Assembly (NCBI GenBank): GCA_019637095.1
Contig: JAHBWG010000067.1
Span: 1-53,104 of the forward strand
Length of the DNA: 53,104 bases
From: Sandaracinaceae bacterium
GTDB lineage: Bacteria > Myxococcota_A > Polyangia > Polyangiales > Sandaracinaceae
Reading direction: 5' to 3'
Every line of letters starts with the position of its first letter. Positions within the stretch are counted from its first letter, which is position 1. Below, piece by piece: positions 18,002-27,985 of the stretch. The notes under the pieces are model-generated. The model searched no databases, had not been told where the DNA came from, and worked only from the letters and a program-made list of their open reading frames with translations. The position numbers and the translations under genes were made by a program.

Positions 18002-20603
18002 GCCCGGCCGGTCTCGGAGCCCCCACCCCTTGCGCTTCCGCCTCGCCACCCTGTTCGGCCTCTCCGTCGCGCTCGCGTCGGCGGCGCCCGCCCTCGCGCA
18101 GGACGAGGACGAGGAGGAGTGGACCGAGGAGGAAGAGGGGACGACCGCGGAGGAGGCCGCCGAGGGCGAGCCCGAGGCGCCCGACTACACCCCGGTCGAC
18201 GACCCGGACGTGGGGATCTCGGTGCCGCGCACCGTCTGCCACGGCCGGCGCGTGCGCCGCATCCGCGTGCGGGGGAACCGCCGCGTCTCCGACGACGACG
18301 TCCTCACCACCGTGCGCCTGCGCGCGGGCTCGTCGTGCACGGACGGAGCGGTCACGCGCGACGCGCAGGCGCTCTGGAACCAGGGCTTCTACGACGACAT
18401 CGTGATCGAGGGCCAGGCGGTCGGCGACGATCGCGTCGACCTGACGTTCCGCATCCGCGAGCGGCCCTCCGTCGGCCGGATCACGTTCGAGGGCAACGAC
18501 AACGTCCAGACGAGCGACCTGACCGAGGCGATCACGCTCACCGAGGGCGGGATCCTCTCCATCCCCTCGGTGCGCGAGCAGCTGACCAAGATCCGCGACA
18601 AGTACGCGGAGCAAGGCTACTTCCTCGCGCGCGTCACGTACCGGCTGCGGCCGATGGAGAACAACCAGGTCGACGTCGTCTACCGCATCGAGGAGGGGCA
18701 GCGCGTCACCGTCCGCCGCGTGCGCTTCGTCGGCAACACGCACATCCCGGACTCCGAGCTCGGCGGGATCATGCGCACCCGGGCGACCGGCTTCTTCTCG
18801 TTCATCGCGAACGACGACCGGTTCAACCGCGAGCACTTCGAGGAAGACACCACGCGGCTGCAGGCCTTCTATTACGATCGCGGCTACCTCGCGATGCGCG
18901 TGGGCACGCCTCGGATCGAGCTGACCGCCGACCGCCGCTACATCGATCTGACGATCCCGGTCGACGAGGGGCCGCGCTTCCGCATCGGCCGGCTCGTGGT
19001 GCGCGAGGTCGACGAGGAGGGCCGCCGCCGCGAGCCGCTCGGCGGTCGCCGCGAGCTGCGCGAGCGCATCCGCGCCAACCCCGGCGAGTGGTTCAACCGC
19101 ACGTCGATCGCGCAGTCGCTGATGAACGTGACGCGACGCTACCGGGACGACGGCTACGCGCACGTCGAGGTCAACCCCGAGACCGACCTCGACATGGAGC
19201 GCCGCGTCGTGCACGTCGCGATCGTGATCCGGCGCGGCCCGCCGGTGCGCGTCGAGCGGATCAACATCCGCGGCAACACGAAGACGCGCGACAGCGTCAT
19301 CCGGCGCGAGACGCAGCTCATCGAGGGCGAGCTCTACAGCCAGACGCAGGCGGAGGTGACGCGGCAGCGCATCATGTCGCTCGGCTTCTTCGAGCGCGTC
19401 GAGCTGAGCGAGGAGGAGGGCTCCGCGCCCGACCGGATCGTGGTGACCATCGAGGTCGCGGAGCGCGCGACGGGCACGTTCCAGATCGGCGCGGGCTTCA
19501 GCTCGATCGAGGCGTTCATCCTGACCGGCCAGGTCCAGCAGCAGAACCTCTTCGGCAACGGCCAGTCGCTCTCGCTCCAGCTCCAGCTCTCGGGCATCCG
19601 GCAGCTCGTGCAGCTCCAGTTCCTCGAGCCGTACTTCTTCGACACGGAGTGGACGTTCGGCTTCGACGTCTTCAAGACCGTCCGCCAGCTCTCGTTCTTC
19701 ACGCGGGACTCGACGGGCGGCGCGCTGACGTTCGGCCACCCGCTCGGGGACTACCGCCTGCGCCTCTTCGCGCAGTTCCGCGCGGACTACGTCGAGATCG
19801 GCGCAGCGACGGCGGGCCTCTTCGGCGGCGTGCCGACCGGGCAGGTGCTCGCGCTCTTCCCGCAGCTCCCGCTGCAGAACCTCTTCCGCGCGGGGCTCAC
19901 CAACACCGTCCGCCTCACGCTCACGTGGGACGGCCGCGACAACCGCCTCTTCCCGACCGACGGGTTCTACGCGTCGTGGTCGAGCGAGGTGTCGGACGAG
20001 TACCTCGGCTCCGAGCGCAACAACACGTTCGTGCGCCACGGGCTCGACGTGCGCGGCTACTACCCGATCTTCGAGAACGTGGTGCTGCGGGCCCGCGCGG
20101 ACTGGGGCATCGTCACCTCGCGCTTGCCGACCGGCGTGCCGATCTACGAGCGCTACTTCCTCGGCGGCATCTTCAACGTCCGCGGCTTCCCGCTGAACAG
20201 CCTCGGGCCGCGCCTGGGGATCTCCCGCGATCGCAACCCGAACGACATCCCGTTCCCGCGCGGCGTGCCGATCGGCGGGAACATGCAGTTCTTCTACAAC
20301 ATCGAGCTCGAGTTCCCGATCGTGCAGGAGGTCGGGATCCGCGGCGTGATCTTCACCGACGGCGGCAACACCTGGAACCTCAACGGGCAGTTCTGCGACG
20401 GCCCGCCCGCGAGCGCCGGCCACAGCAGCAACGACCCTTGCCAGTTCAACCCGTTCGACCTGCGCACGAGCTGGGGCTTCGGCATCCGCTGGGTCAGCCC
20501 GCTCGGACCGCTCCGCTTCGAGTGGGGCATCCCGTTCGACCGCCAGGTGGCGCTGAACGAGCAGGAGATCGACTTCCAGTTCACGATCGGCAACTTCTTC
20601 TGA
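17976..20603 (+). CDS. bamA: BamA outer-membrane protein assembly factor
   Basis: BamA inserts beta-barrel proteins into the outer membrane. A signal peptide ([20 protein letters not shown]) is followed by an unusual acidic segment rich in Asp/Glu. Five POTRA-like repeats then cover about residues 75-480, seen as recurring [45 protein letters not shown] and [15 protein letters not shown]. The C-terminal barrel contains the conserved [12 protein letters not shown] motif and ends in Phe (GNFF), the usual recognition signal. The TTG at 17976 gives the longest form and overlaps lolD by 26 nt. A TTG at 18030, with GGAG upstream, is an equally reasonable start. Confidence 0.95.
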
Positions 20604-20674
20604 ACCTCCATAGAATCCGCGCGCGCGCTTGACCGTCCACCTCGCGCGGAGTACGCAGCCCCCGGTTTTCTCAG

Positions 20675-21301
20675 ATGAAACTGCACCGTCACGCCGCGAG
20701 CCTCGTCGCCGCCCTCCTCCTCAGCACCATCGCGCCCGACCTGTACGCACAGGCGACGCGGATCGCGGTCGTCGATCTGCAGCGCGCGCTGAACGAGACG
20801 GAGGACGGCCGCCGCGCCAAGAACCGCCTCAAGACGCTCTTCAACCGGCGCCAGCAGACGCTCGACAAGCGGCAGAACGAGCTCAAGGCGCTCAAGACCG
20901 AGATCGAGGCGCAGCAGAAGGTGCTCAGCCGCGAGGCGCTCCAGAAGCGCGTCGAGGAGTACCAGAAGGCGTTCATCGAGCTGCAGTCGACGTACGTCGA
21001 GTATCAGCGCGAGCTCGCGGAGAAGGAGGCGCAGCTCACGCGCGAGATCATCGCGCGCATGGAGCGGATCCTCCGCCGCATCGGCCAGTCCGAGGGCTAC
21101 ACGCTGATCGTCGAGCGCAACGAGGGCGGCGTGGTGTGGGTCCCGTCGAACCTCGACGTGACCGACCTCGTCATCCAGCGCTACAACGCCGGCGAAGGCC
21201 GCGAGGGTGGCAGCGGCGGCGCCGCGCCGGCCGCCGGCGGCGGCGAAGGCGAAGGCGGCGCCGCGGCCCCGCGCCGCGGCGGCGCGACGAAGCGTCGCTG
21301 A
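20675..21301 (+). CDS. skp: OmpH/Skp-family periplasmic chaperone
   Basis: Skp carries unfolded outer-membrane proteins through the periplasm to the Bam complex. The 208-residue product has a signal peptide ending LYAQ, the OmpH opening TRIAVVDLQRALNETEDG, a long charged coiled-coil pair (about 45-130), and the closing strand segment YTLIVERNEGGVVWV. A 35-residue Gly/Ala/Arg-rich tail is added at the C-terminus. It lies 71 nt after bamA, the standard partner position. Confidence 0.92.
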   Translation: MKLHRHAASLVAALLLSTIAPDLYAQATRIAVVDLQRALNETEDGRRAKNRLKTLFNRRQQTLDKRQNELKALKTEIEAQQKVLSREALQKRVEEYQKAFIELQSTYVEYQRELAEKEAQLTREIIARMERILRRIGQSEGYTLIVERNEGGVVWVPSNLDVTDLVIQRYNAGEGREGGSGGAAPAAGGGEGEGGAAAPRRGGATKRR

Positions 21302-21376
21302 TTTCGTCTCGCAGCCCCGCGCGCGCGGCCGAAACGCTGGCGCGAGCGCGCCGTGGCGTGGAATGATGCCGGAGCC

Positions 21377-21859
21377 GTGGACTTCGACATCAACCGGATC
21401 CTGCGCATCCTGCCGCACCGCGCGCCGTTCGTCCTGATCGACCGCGTGATCGATCTGGCGCCACGGCAGAGCGCGCGCGCGGTGAAGTGCGTGACCTACA
21501 ACGAGCCCTTCTTCGTCGGACACTTCCCCGGCGCGCCGATCATGCCCGGCGGGCTGATCCTCGAGGCGCTCTCGCAGCTCACCGGCGTGCTCGCGTACGC
21601 GTCGGACCCGTACGACAACGCGCAGAAGGTCATGTACTTCCTCGGCGTCGAGGAGGCGAAGTTCCGGCGTCCCGTCGTCCCCGGCGATCGCATGGTCCTG
21701 CAGGTCGAGGTGGTGCAGCGCCGCTCGAACATCTGGAAGATCGCGGGCGAGGCGAGCGTGGACGGCAACCCGTGCGCGACGGCGAAGCTCCTCACCGCGC
21801 TGACCGAGAAGGGCGACATCCCGCAGGGCTCGGGCTTCTCGCAGGGCATGGGCGGCTGA
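21377..21859 (+). CDS. fabZ: 3-hydroxyacyl-ACP dehydratase FabZ
   Basis: FabZ dehydrates 3-hydroxyacyl-ACP in fatty-acid synthesis. The 160-residue hot-dog protein has the N-terminal ILRILPHRAPFVLIDRV and the catalytic His 49 and Glu 63 in FVGHFPGAPIMPGGLILEAL, matching His 54 and Glu 68 of the E. coli enzyme. The GTG at 21377 lies just after GGAG and gives the normal N-terminus. A GTG at 21353 would add eight residues. Its place after bamA and skp follows the usual proteobacterial order, but the lpxD and lpxA genes that often flank it are absent here. Confidence 0.95.
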   Translation: MDFDINRILRILPHRAPFVLIDRVIDLAPRQSARAVKCVTYNEPFFVGHFPGAPIMPGGLILEALSQLTGVLAYASDPYDNAQKVMYFLGVEEAKFRRPVVPGDRMVLQVEVVQRRSNIWKIAGEASVDGNPCATAKLLTALTEKGDIPQGSGFSQGMGG

Positions 21860-21933
21860 GCCGGCGCGCGGCCGCGACCGGGCATGCCTCGAACCGGTCG
21901 ATCCCGCGCCGCTCGTGGGGTATGTAGGCGCCC

Positions 21934-23415
21934 GTGCGGCGCCCTGCCCTGTGTGCCTGGCTCTCGCTCGCGTCCGCGGCCGTGTGGCTGCCGCTCGCGC
22001 AAGCGCAGGAGCGAGCGCCCTCCGCGGAGCCCTCCGCGGAGCCGGACGCGGAGACGGATGCGGAGGCGAGCACCGACGGCAGCACCGAGAGCGGCGCCGA
22101 GCCGGGCACCGAGGCCGCCGCCGAGCCGCGGCTCATGAACCTCGCCGCGTGCGAGCGCGCCGCGGAGCGGAGCTGGCCCGGCGTGCGCGCGGCCCGGGCG
22201 CGCCTGCGCGCGGCGCAGGCGCAGCTCGACGAGGCGTGGGTCTCGCCGTTCTTCCAGTCGTTCGTGACCGCCGGCGTCGCCCTCGCCCCCGAGGTCCGCG
22301 GCAGCCCGATCTTCAGCCCCGACCCGCAGCTCCCCGTCGACAACCCGTGGCAGCCGGTGCTCGGGTTCAACCTCGAGGGCGCCGTCCCGCTGTGGACGTT
22401 CGGCAAGCTCCCGGCCGCGCGCGACGCGGCGCGCGCCGGGATCCGCGCGGCGCAGGCGGATCGCCAGCGCGTCCGGGATCAGCTGCGCTACGACGTGCGC
22501 CGCGCGTACTTCTCGCTCCAGCTCGCGCTCGATCTGCGGCAGATGCTCGACGAGGCGCTGCCGCAGATCCGCGACCACGCCGCGCGGCTCGAGCAGCAGC
22601 TCGCCGACGGCGAGGGCGAGGTGACCGAGCTCGATCAGTATCGGCTCGAGGCCGCGCTCGCCGAGATCGAGGCGCGCGAGGCGGACGCCGAGCGCTTGCT
22701 CGCGAGCACGCGCGCCGCCCTCTCCATCCTCACCGGCGTGCGCGAGATCCGCATCCCCGACTGCCCCAGCGAGGCGGTGTCGGTCGAGCTGCGCCCGCGC
22801 GGGTTCTACACGCGCCGCGCCCGCCGCGATCGCCCCGAGGTGCGCATGCTCGAGGCCGCGGTGCGCGCGCGCCAGGCGGGCCTGGACTTCGCCGAGGCGG
22901 GGTTCTTCCCCGACCTCGCGCTCGTCTACCGCTTCAGCACGACCTACGCGCCGGGGATCACGGACCAGACCAACCCGTTCGTGATCGATCAGGCGAACTA
23001 CACGACGATCAGCGCCGGGCTCGTCCTGCGCTGGTCGCTGGACCTCTGGGGCAACGCGTACCGCGTCGATCGCGCGAGCGCGGAGCTCGCCGACACGATG
23101 GAGCGATCGCGCGAGGCGCACCGCGGGATCGAGCTCGAGGTCACCGACGCGTACGAGTCGGCGCGCGCCGCGGAGCGGCAGGTACAGAGCTGGGGCCGCG
23201 GCCGCCGCGCCGCGCGCCGCTGGTTCATCGCGGCCGGACAGGCGCGCGACGTCGGGGTGATCGAGACACGGGAGCTCGTCGACGCGGCGCGCGCCTACCT
23301 CACCGCTCGCTTCTCGCACCTCTCCGCGATCCACGCGTACAACAGCGCGCTCGCGAACCTCGAGCGCTCCTCGGGCGGCCGGGTCACCCAGGCCTGGGAG
23401 CCCCCCTGTGAATGA
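21934..23415 (+). CDS. TolC-family outer-membrane efflux channel
   Basis: The 493-residue product has a signal peptide ending PLAQAQ and an acidic Ser/Glu/Ala linker (about 25-65). Two TolC-type halves then follow, with paired long helices, the strand segment LGFNLEGAVPLWTFGK and the equivalent second-half strand TISAGLVLRWSLDLWGN. It would form the outer-membrane part of an export system. No inner-membrane pump or periplasmic adaptor is adjacent; the neighbour is an MlaC-like gene. It starts at GTG 21934 (MRRPALCAWLSLAS). Confidence 0.88.
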   Translation: MRRPALCAWLSLASAAVWLPLAQAQERAPSAEPSAEPDAETDAEASTDGSTESGAEPGTEAAAEPRLMNLAACERAAERSWPGVRAARARLRAAQAQLDEAWVSPFFQSFVTAGVALAPEVRGSPIFSPDPQLPVDNPWQPVLGFNLEGAVPLWTFGKLPAARDAARAGIRAAQADRQRVRDQLRYDVRRAYFSLQLALDLRQMLDEALPQIRDHAARLEQQLADGEGEVTELDQYRLEAALAEIEAREADAERLLASTRAALSILTGVREIRIPDCPSEAVSVELRPRGFYTRRARRDRPEVRMLEAAVRARQAGLDFAEAGFFPDLALVYRFSTTYAPGITDQTNPFVIDQANYTTISAGLVLRWSLDLWGNAYRVDRASAELADTMERSREAHRGIELEVTDAYESARAAERQVQSWGRGRRAARRWFIAAGQARDVGVIETRELVDAARAYLTARFSHLSAIHAYNSALANLERSSGGRVTQAWEPPCE

Positions 23416-23537
23416 ACGGCGCACTTGGGTGTGCACCGCGCGTCCCACCCGTCGCCACCGAGCCGCATCGGTCGAGCGGCGCGCGGCTTGCTGATGCGCT
23501 AAATACCGCCGTCGCACGCACCGTCCGAGGAACGCTC

Positions 23538-24155
23538 ATGACCCGTCTCCCGTCCGCCCCGCTCGCCGCCCTCGTCGCGGCGCTCTGCCTCTTCCCCGCC
23601 CTCGCGAGCGCGCAGGGCACCGCGCGCGCCTTCCTCGAGGCGCGCCACGAGGAGGTCAACGGGATCCTCCGGGACGGCGCCACGACGGACGCCGCGCGCC
23701 GCCAGCGCACCGAGCGGCTGACGCGCATGCTGAACGACCTGCTCGACTACCAGGCGCTCGCGGAGGCAGCCCTCGCGGACCACTGGCGGTCGCGGAGCGA
23801 GACCGAGCGCGAGCAGTTCGTGAACCTCCTGCGCCAGCTCGTCGAGCGCAACTACGAGACGAACCTCGAGCGCATCCTCGAGTTCGAGGTGAGCTACGAC
23901 GACGAGCGGGCCCGGGGCGATCGCACCGTCGTCACCACGAGCGCGCGCTCGCGCACGCAGCGCCGCCAGCCGCCGGTGGAGATCGAGTACACGCTGCGCC
24001 GCGACGGGCGGCGCTGGCGCGTCGTCGACGTGACGACGGACGGCGTCAGCATGGTCCGCAACTACCGCGACCAGTTCGGCCGGATCATCGCGCGCGACGG
24101 ATGGGCCGAGCTCATCGCGCGCATGGAGCGGCGCCTCGAAGAGAACCGCGGGTGA
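23538..24155 (+). CDS. mlaC: MlaC/Ttg2D-like periplasmic phospholipid-binding protein
   Basis: The 205-residue product has a signal peptide ending LASAQ, then the MlaC pattern: MLNDLLDYQALAEAAL, HWRSRSETEREQFVNLLRQL, EIEYTLRRDGRRWRVVDVTTDGVSM and NYRDQFGRII. MlaC shuttles phospholipids between the outer membrane and the MlaFEDB transporter. The remaining mla genes are not in this window, so the protein acts with products encoded elsewhere or has another partner. The start is ATG 23538, 122 nt after the tolC-type gene. Confidence 0.9.
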   Translation: MTRLPSAPLAALVAALCLFPALASAQGTARAFLEARHEEVNGILRDGATTDAARRQRTERLTRMLNDLLDYQALAEAALADHWRSRSETEREQFVNLLRQLVERNYETNLERILEFEVSYDDERARGDRTVVTTSARSRTQRRQPPVEIEYTLRRDGRRWRVVDVTTDGVSMVRNYRDQFGRIIARDGWAELIARMERRLEENRG

Positions 24156-24230
24156 CGACCGCGGTCGATCGTCCGTCTCGTCGCGGCGGGCTCGATCCGA
24201 GGGCGCATCTCGGCTAGCGTTCGCAGCCCC

Positions 24231-24743
24231 ATGCGACTGTTCAACGGAAAGATCCCGATCATCGCCGAGGAGATGGTGCGCACCCTCGTCGCCGACTCCG
24301 ACATCGAGACTCCGACGCCCGACGAGGTGCGGCTCGACATCGAGGCCGTCCTCAAGGAGTACCTCCGCCAAGAGCGCGGCGTGCTCGACGAGGCGAAGAA
24401 CCGGATGGAGATCCGCAGCCTGCCCTACTCCCAGCTCGGGAAGATGAAGCAGGCGGTCGCGCGGGAGCGCCAGATCCCGATCGGCGAGGACATGCTGCCG
24501 TACCTGCTCGAGCAGATCCTCACGATGCTCTTCCACTCGAGCAACGTGGAGGAGGTCTTCGCGGAGGACATCGAGCTGCGCAAGAAGATGACGAAGATCA
24601 TGCGGCGTCACCTCGAGGTCGAGGGCGAGCTCGATCAGGAGGTCCGCAGCAAGATCAAGAACCTCCAGGAAGGCACCGCCACCTTCGAGATCGAGTACCA
24701 GCGCGTGATGAACGAGCTGAAGCGCAAGAAGCGGCTGACTTGA
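24231..24743 (+). CDS. DUF507 family protein
   Basis: The 170-residue soluble protein opens MRLFNGKIPIIAEEMVRTL. It contains two similar halves, an early DEVRLDIEAVLKEYLRQE and a late EDIELRKKMTKIMRRHLEVE, as in DUF507 proteins. No catalytic motif is known to me for this family. Its stop overlaps the start of the YicC-like gene (TTGA), and gmk follows, so the three are probably co-transcribed. Confidence 0.88.
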   Translation: MRLFNGKIPIIAEEMVRTLVADSDIETPTPDEVRLDIEAVLKEYLRQERGVLDEAKNRMEIRSLPYSQLGKMKQAVARERQIPIGEDMLPYLLEQILTMLFHSSNVEEVFAEDIELRKKMTKIMRRHLEVEGELDQEVRSKIKNLQEGTATFEIEYQRVMNELKRKKRLT

Positions 24744-25615
24744 TCCGGAGCATGACGGGCCACGGCCTCGCGGACGCGCCGCTGGGCGCGGGCCGCGTCT
24801 CGGTCGAGATCCGCACCACGAACCACCGCTACCTCGACCCGCGCGTGCGGCTGCCGCTCGAGATCGCGGAGCACTCGGCCCTCGTCGAGGAGCTGGTGCG
24901 CCGCTCGCTCGTCCGAGGCCACGTCGAGGTGACCGGGCGCTTCGAGGGCGACGCGCTGCCCGTCGAGCTCGACGTCGCGCGCGCGCGCGCCGCGTTCGAG
25001 CAGCTCGCGCGGCTGCGCGACGAGCTGCGCCCGGACGAGCCGGTCCCGCTCTCGCTCCTGGCCGCGGTCCCCGGGCTGTTCCGCTCGAGCGCCGCGCACG
25101 CGCGCGAGGCGGTGATCGCCGCGGTCAGCGCCGCGACCGAGGAGGCGTGCGCGCGCGTCTGGGCGATGCGCGATCGAGAGGGCGAGGCGCTCCGCGAGGA
25201 TCTCGAGCGACACCTCGCGCGCTACGAGGCGCAGCTCGCGACGGTCGAGGCGGACGCCCCCCGCGCGGTGGACGCCTACCGCGAGAAGCTCGCGCAGCGC
25301 ATCGATCGGCTCCTCGCGGGGCGCGACGCCACCCTCGAGCCGGGCCGCCTCGAGCAGGAGGTCGCGCTCTACGCGGACCGCGCCGACGTCGCCGAGGAGA
25401 TCACGCGCGCGAAGAGCCACGCCGCGCAGCTCCACGCGGTCCTTCGGGACGGCGACGAGGCGGCGGGCAAGCGCCTCGACTTCCTCCTGCAGGAGCTGGC
25501 GCGCGAGACGAACACGATCGGGCAGAAGTCGCTCGACGCCGGGCTCGCGCGCGCGGTCATCGAGATGAAGGCCGCCGTCAGCCGCATGCGCGAGCAGGCG
25601 CAGAACGTGTTGTAA
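24740..25615 (+). CDS. YicC-family putative endoribonuclease
   Basis: The 291-residue protein starts MIRSMTGHG, the classic YicC N-terminus, and has the family motifs EIRTTNHRYLDPRVRLP, RADVAEEITRAKSH and DFLLQELARETNTIGQKS. E. coli YicC has been described as an RNase acting on small RNAs. The TTG at 24740 is chosen over ATG 24752 because it restores the conserved MIRSMTG. It overlaps the DUF507 stop by 3 nt, and gmk starts 11 nt after its stop. This yicC-gmk order is common. Confidence 0.93.
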   Translation: MIRSMTGHGLADAPLGAGRVSVEIRTTNHRYLDPRVRLPLEIAEHSALVEELVRRSLVRGHVEVTGRFEGDALPVELDVARARAAFEQLARLRDELRPDEPVPLSLLAAVPGLFRSSAAHAREAVIAAVSAATEEACARVWAMRDREGEALREDLERHLARYEAQLATVEADAPRAVDAYREKLAQRIDRLLAGRDATLEPGRLEQEVALYADRADVAEEITRAKSHAAQLHAVLRDGDEAAGKRLDFLLQELARETNTIGQKSLDAGLARAVIEMKAAVSRMREQAQNVL

Positions 25616-25626
25616 GCTCGCCGCGC

Positions 25627-26235
25627 ATGGACGAGCTCCTCCTCCTCGCGCTGTGCGCGCCCTCGGGAAGCGGCAAGACCACGCTGTCGCGCTCGCTGCT
25701 CGACGAGTTCCCCGGCCTGCGCTTCAGCGTCTCGCACACGACGCGGGCGCGGCGGGGCGCCGAGGTCGACGGCGTCGACTACCACTTCGTCGACGACGCG
25801 GCGTTCGACGCGCTGCTCGCCGCGGATCGCTTCGCGGAGCACGCGCGCGTCCACGGCAACCGCTACGGCACCAGCGTCTCGGAGCTCGAGCGCGCGCGCC
25901 AAGGCGGCGCCGAGGGCCTCGTCTTCGACATCGATCACCAGGGCGCGCGTCAGATCCGCGCGCGGCTCCCGCAGACGATCACGGTGTTCGTGCTGCCGCC
26001 CTCGCTCGCCGCGCTCGAGGCGCGCCTGCGCGGCCGCGGCACCGACAGCCCGGAGGTCATCGCGCGCCGGCTCGGCGCGGCGCGCGCGGAGATCGCGCAC
26101 TACGCGTTCTTCGACTACCTCGTGATCAACGACGACCTCGGCGAGGCCAAGGCGACCCTCGCCGCGATCGTGCGCGCCGAGCGCGCGCGCCGCCCGCGCC
26201 AGGCGGCCGCCGCCGAGGCGCTCCTCGCCGAGTAG
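25627..26235 (+). CDS. gmk: Guanylate kinase
   Basis: Guanylate kinase phosphorylates GMP to GDP. The 202-residue product has the P-loop APSGSGKTTL (a slight variant of the usual GPSGxGKS), the GMP-binding FSVSHTTRARRGAEVDGVDY, the Tyr in RYGTS, and VFDIDHQGARQIR where most family members have DIDVQGA. The H for V change is odd but conservative in position. The C-terminus ends normally after the VINDDL motif. Confidence 0.95.
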   Translation: MDELLLLALCAPSGSGKTTLSRSLLDEFPGLRFSVSHTTRARRGAEVDGVDYHFVDDAAFDALLAADRFAEHARVHGNRYGTSVSELERARQGGAEGLVFDIDHQGARQIRARLPQTITVFVLPPSLAALEARLRGRGTDSPEVIARRLGAARAEIAHYAFFDYLVINDDLGEAKATLAAIVRAERARRPRQAAAAEALLAE

Positions 26236-26243
26236 CGGACGCG

Positions 26244-27956
26244 TCACTCACGGCGCCGGCGCCACGCGAGCGCGCCCTCCAAGAGCATCCAGAGCGCGAG
26301 CGCGAGCATGATCGACGCGAGCGCGCCGAGCACCCAGTCGCCCGCGGCGAGGAACGCGCGCAGGCGCTCGCCGATGGCGGCGAGCGCGATGGCGGTCACG
26401 ACGAGCTGCGGGATCAGGAGCGGCAGCACCGGGCGCCGCTTCGCCGCGAAGTAGAGCGTGAGCACCATCAGCGTCAGCGCCGCGAGGAGCTGGTTGGACG
26501 CGCCGAAGATCGGCCAGAGCACCCAGCCCGCCTCGCGCGCCTGGCCGGTCGCCGGGTCCGGCACGTCGACGAACGCGAGCAGCGCCGCGGGCAGCACCGC
26601 GACGAGCGTCCCGACCGCCGGCCGCGTCAGCGGGCGCGCGGAGATCGCCTCGCCGATCTCCGCGACGATCAGCCGCTGGATCCGCGTCGCGGTGTCGAGC
26701 GTCGTCGCGGCAAAGGAGATCACGAGCACCGCCATCACGGTGCGCGCGACCTCGCCCGGGATCCCGAGCGACTCGAGGAACGCGCCGCCGCCGAGCACGA
26801 ACGCGAGCGACTGGTAGGCGCCCGCGTGCGCCCAGGTGTCGTAGTAGGCGCCCCAGCTCAGGTCGTCGACGGCGCGCCCGCCCGGCAGCTCGCACGCGGC
26901 GACGAGCCCGATGCCGGCCACCGCGGCCATCGTCGAGGCGAGCGCGAGCGTGCCCTCGCCGAGCATCGCGCCGTACCCGACGAGGCGCGCGTCCGCGAGC
27001 CGGTCGAGCTGCTTGCTGCTCGTGCCGCTCGAGACGAGCCCGTGGAACCCGCTGATCGCGCCGCACGCGATCGTGACGAAGAGCACCGGGAAGATCGGCG
27101 GCGCGCCCTCCCCGCCGGCGCGGAACGCGGGCGCGTCGAGCGCGGGAGCGGCGACGAAGAGCCCGACGAACAGGAGCGCGAGCCCGACCAGGAGCTGGTG
27201 GCTGTTGATGTAGTCGCGCGGCTGGAGCAAGAGCCAGACGGGGAGCAGGCTCGCGACCGCGGAGTAGGCGAAGAGCGCCGCGATCCAGCCGGCGCGCGCC
27301 TCGGCGGGCGAGAGCCCGAGCCGGGTCGCGTCGAGCGGCCAGAGCACCCCGAGCCCGACGAAGACGTAGAGCAGCACGAGCGCGACGAGCGACGGGACGA
27401 GCGGCGCGACCTTCTTCTGGTAGAGCAGCCAGCCGATCGCGACGGCGACCACGATCTCCGCGTTGATCGGCAGGACCGCGGTGGGCTGCGCGACGAACAG
27501 GCCCGCGATGGCCATCGCGAAGACCGCGAGCACGAGCCACACGAGCACCGCGACGAAGCAGAGGAACATGAGGCGCGCCCGCGGGCTGAGCACCGTGCCC
27601 GCGAGATCGGCGATCGAGCGCCCGCGCTCGCGCGCGCTCGCGACGAGCGCGCCGAAGTCGTGCACCGCGCCGAGGAAGATCGTCCCGAAGACGACCCACG
27701 CGAGCGCCGGGGCCCAGCCCCAGTAGGCGGCGACGCACGGGCCGATGATCGGCGCCGCGCCCGCGATCGACGTGAAGTGGTGACCGAACAGCACGTGCCG
27801 GTGCGTCGGCACGAAGTCGCGCCCGTCCTGCCGGGCGTGCGCCGGCGTGACGATCGCCTCGTCGTCGCCCAGCACGCGGCGGCCGATCCAGCGCCCGTAG
27901 ATCCCGTACGCCAGCGCGAACGCCGCGAGCGCCGCCACCGTGAGCAGGGCCGCCAC
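26244..27956 (-). CDS. CstA-family carbon starvation/peptide or pyruvate transporter
   Basis: The 570-residue product has about 16 hydrophobic segments and CstA hallmarks: RRVLGDDEAIVTPAH, DFVPTHRHVLFGHHFTSIAG, GPCVAAYWGWAPAL, GTIFLGAVHDFGAL and GFHGLVSSGTSSKQ. E. coli CstA and YjiY move peptides or pyruvate; which substrate applies here cannot be told. It is shorter than the roughly 700-residue E. coli proteins but close to other bacterial forms. The start is GTG 27956. The gene converges with gmk (8 nt apart) and lies 29 nt after radA on the same strand. Confidence 0.9.
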   Translation of the reverse strand: MAALLTVAALAAFALAYGIYGRWIGRRVLGDDEAIVTPAHARQDGRDFVPTHRHVLFGHHFTSIAGAAPIIGPCVAAYWGWAPALAWVVFGTIFLGAVHDFGALVASARERGRSIADLAGTVLSPRARLMFLCFVAVLVWLVLAVFAMAIAGLFVAQPTAVLPINAEIVVAVAIGWLLYQKKVAPLVPSLVALVLLYVFVGLGVLWPLDATRLGLSPAEARAGWIAALFAYSAVASLLPVWLLLQPRDYINSHQLLVGLALLFVGLFVAAPALDAPAFRAGGEGAPPIFPVLFVTIACGAISGFHGLVSSGTSSKQLDRLADARLVGYGAMLGEGTLALASTMAAVAGIGLVAACELPGGRAVDDLSWGAYYDTWAHAGAYQSLAFVLGGGAFLESLGIPGEVARTVMAVLVISFAATTLDTATRIQRLIVAEIGEAISARPLTRPAVGTLVAVLPAALLAFVDVPDPATGQAREAGWVLWPIFGASNQLLAALTLMVLTLYFAAKRRPVLPLLIPQLVVTAIALAAIGERLRAFLAAGDWVLGALASIMLALALWMLLEGALAWRRRRE

Positions 27957-27985
27957 GGCGCCACTCTACCCCGCGGCTCCGACGG

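Noticed and set aside
24156-24167. Perfect palindrome CGACCGCGGTCG just after the mlaC-like stop
   Set aside because: Twelve-base palindromes are frequent in such GC-rich DNA. There is no T tract or paired copy nearby, so I do not call an operator or terminator.
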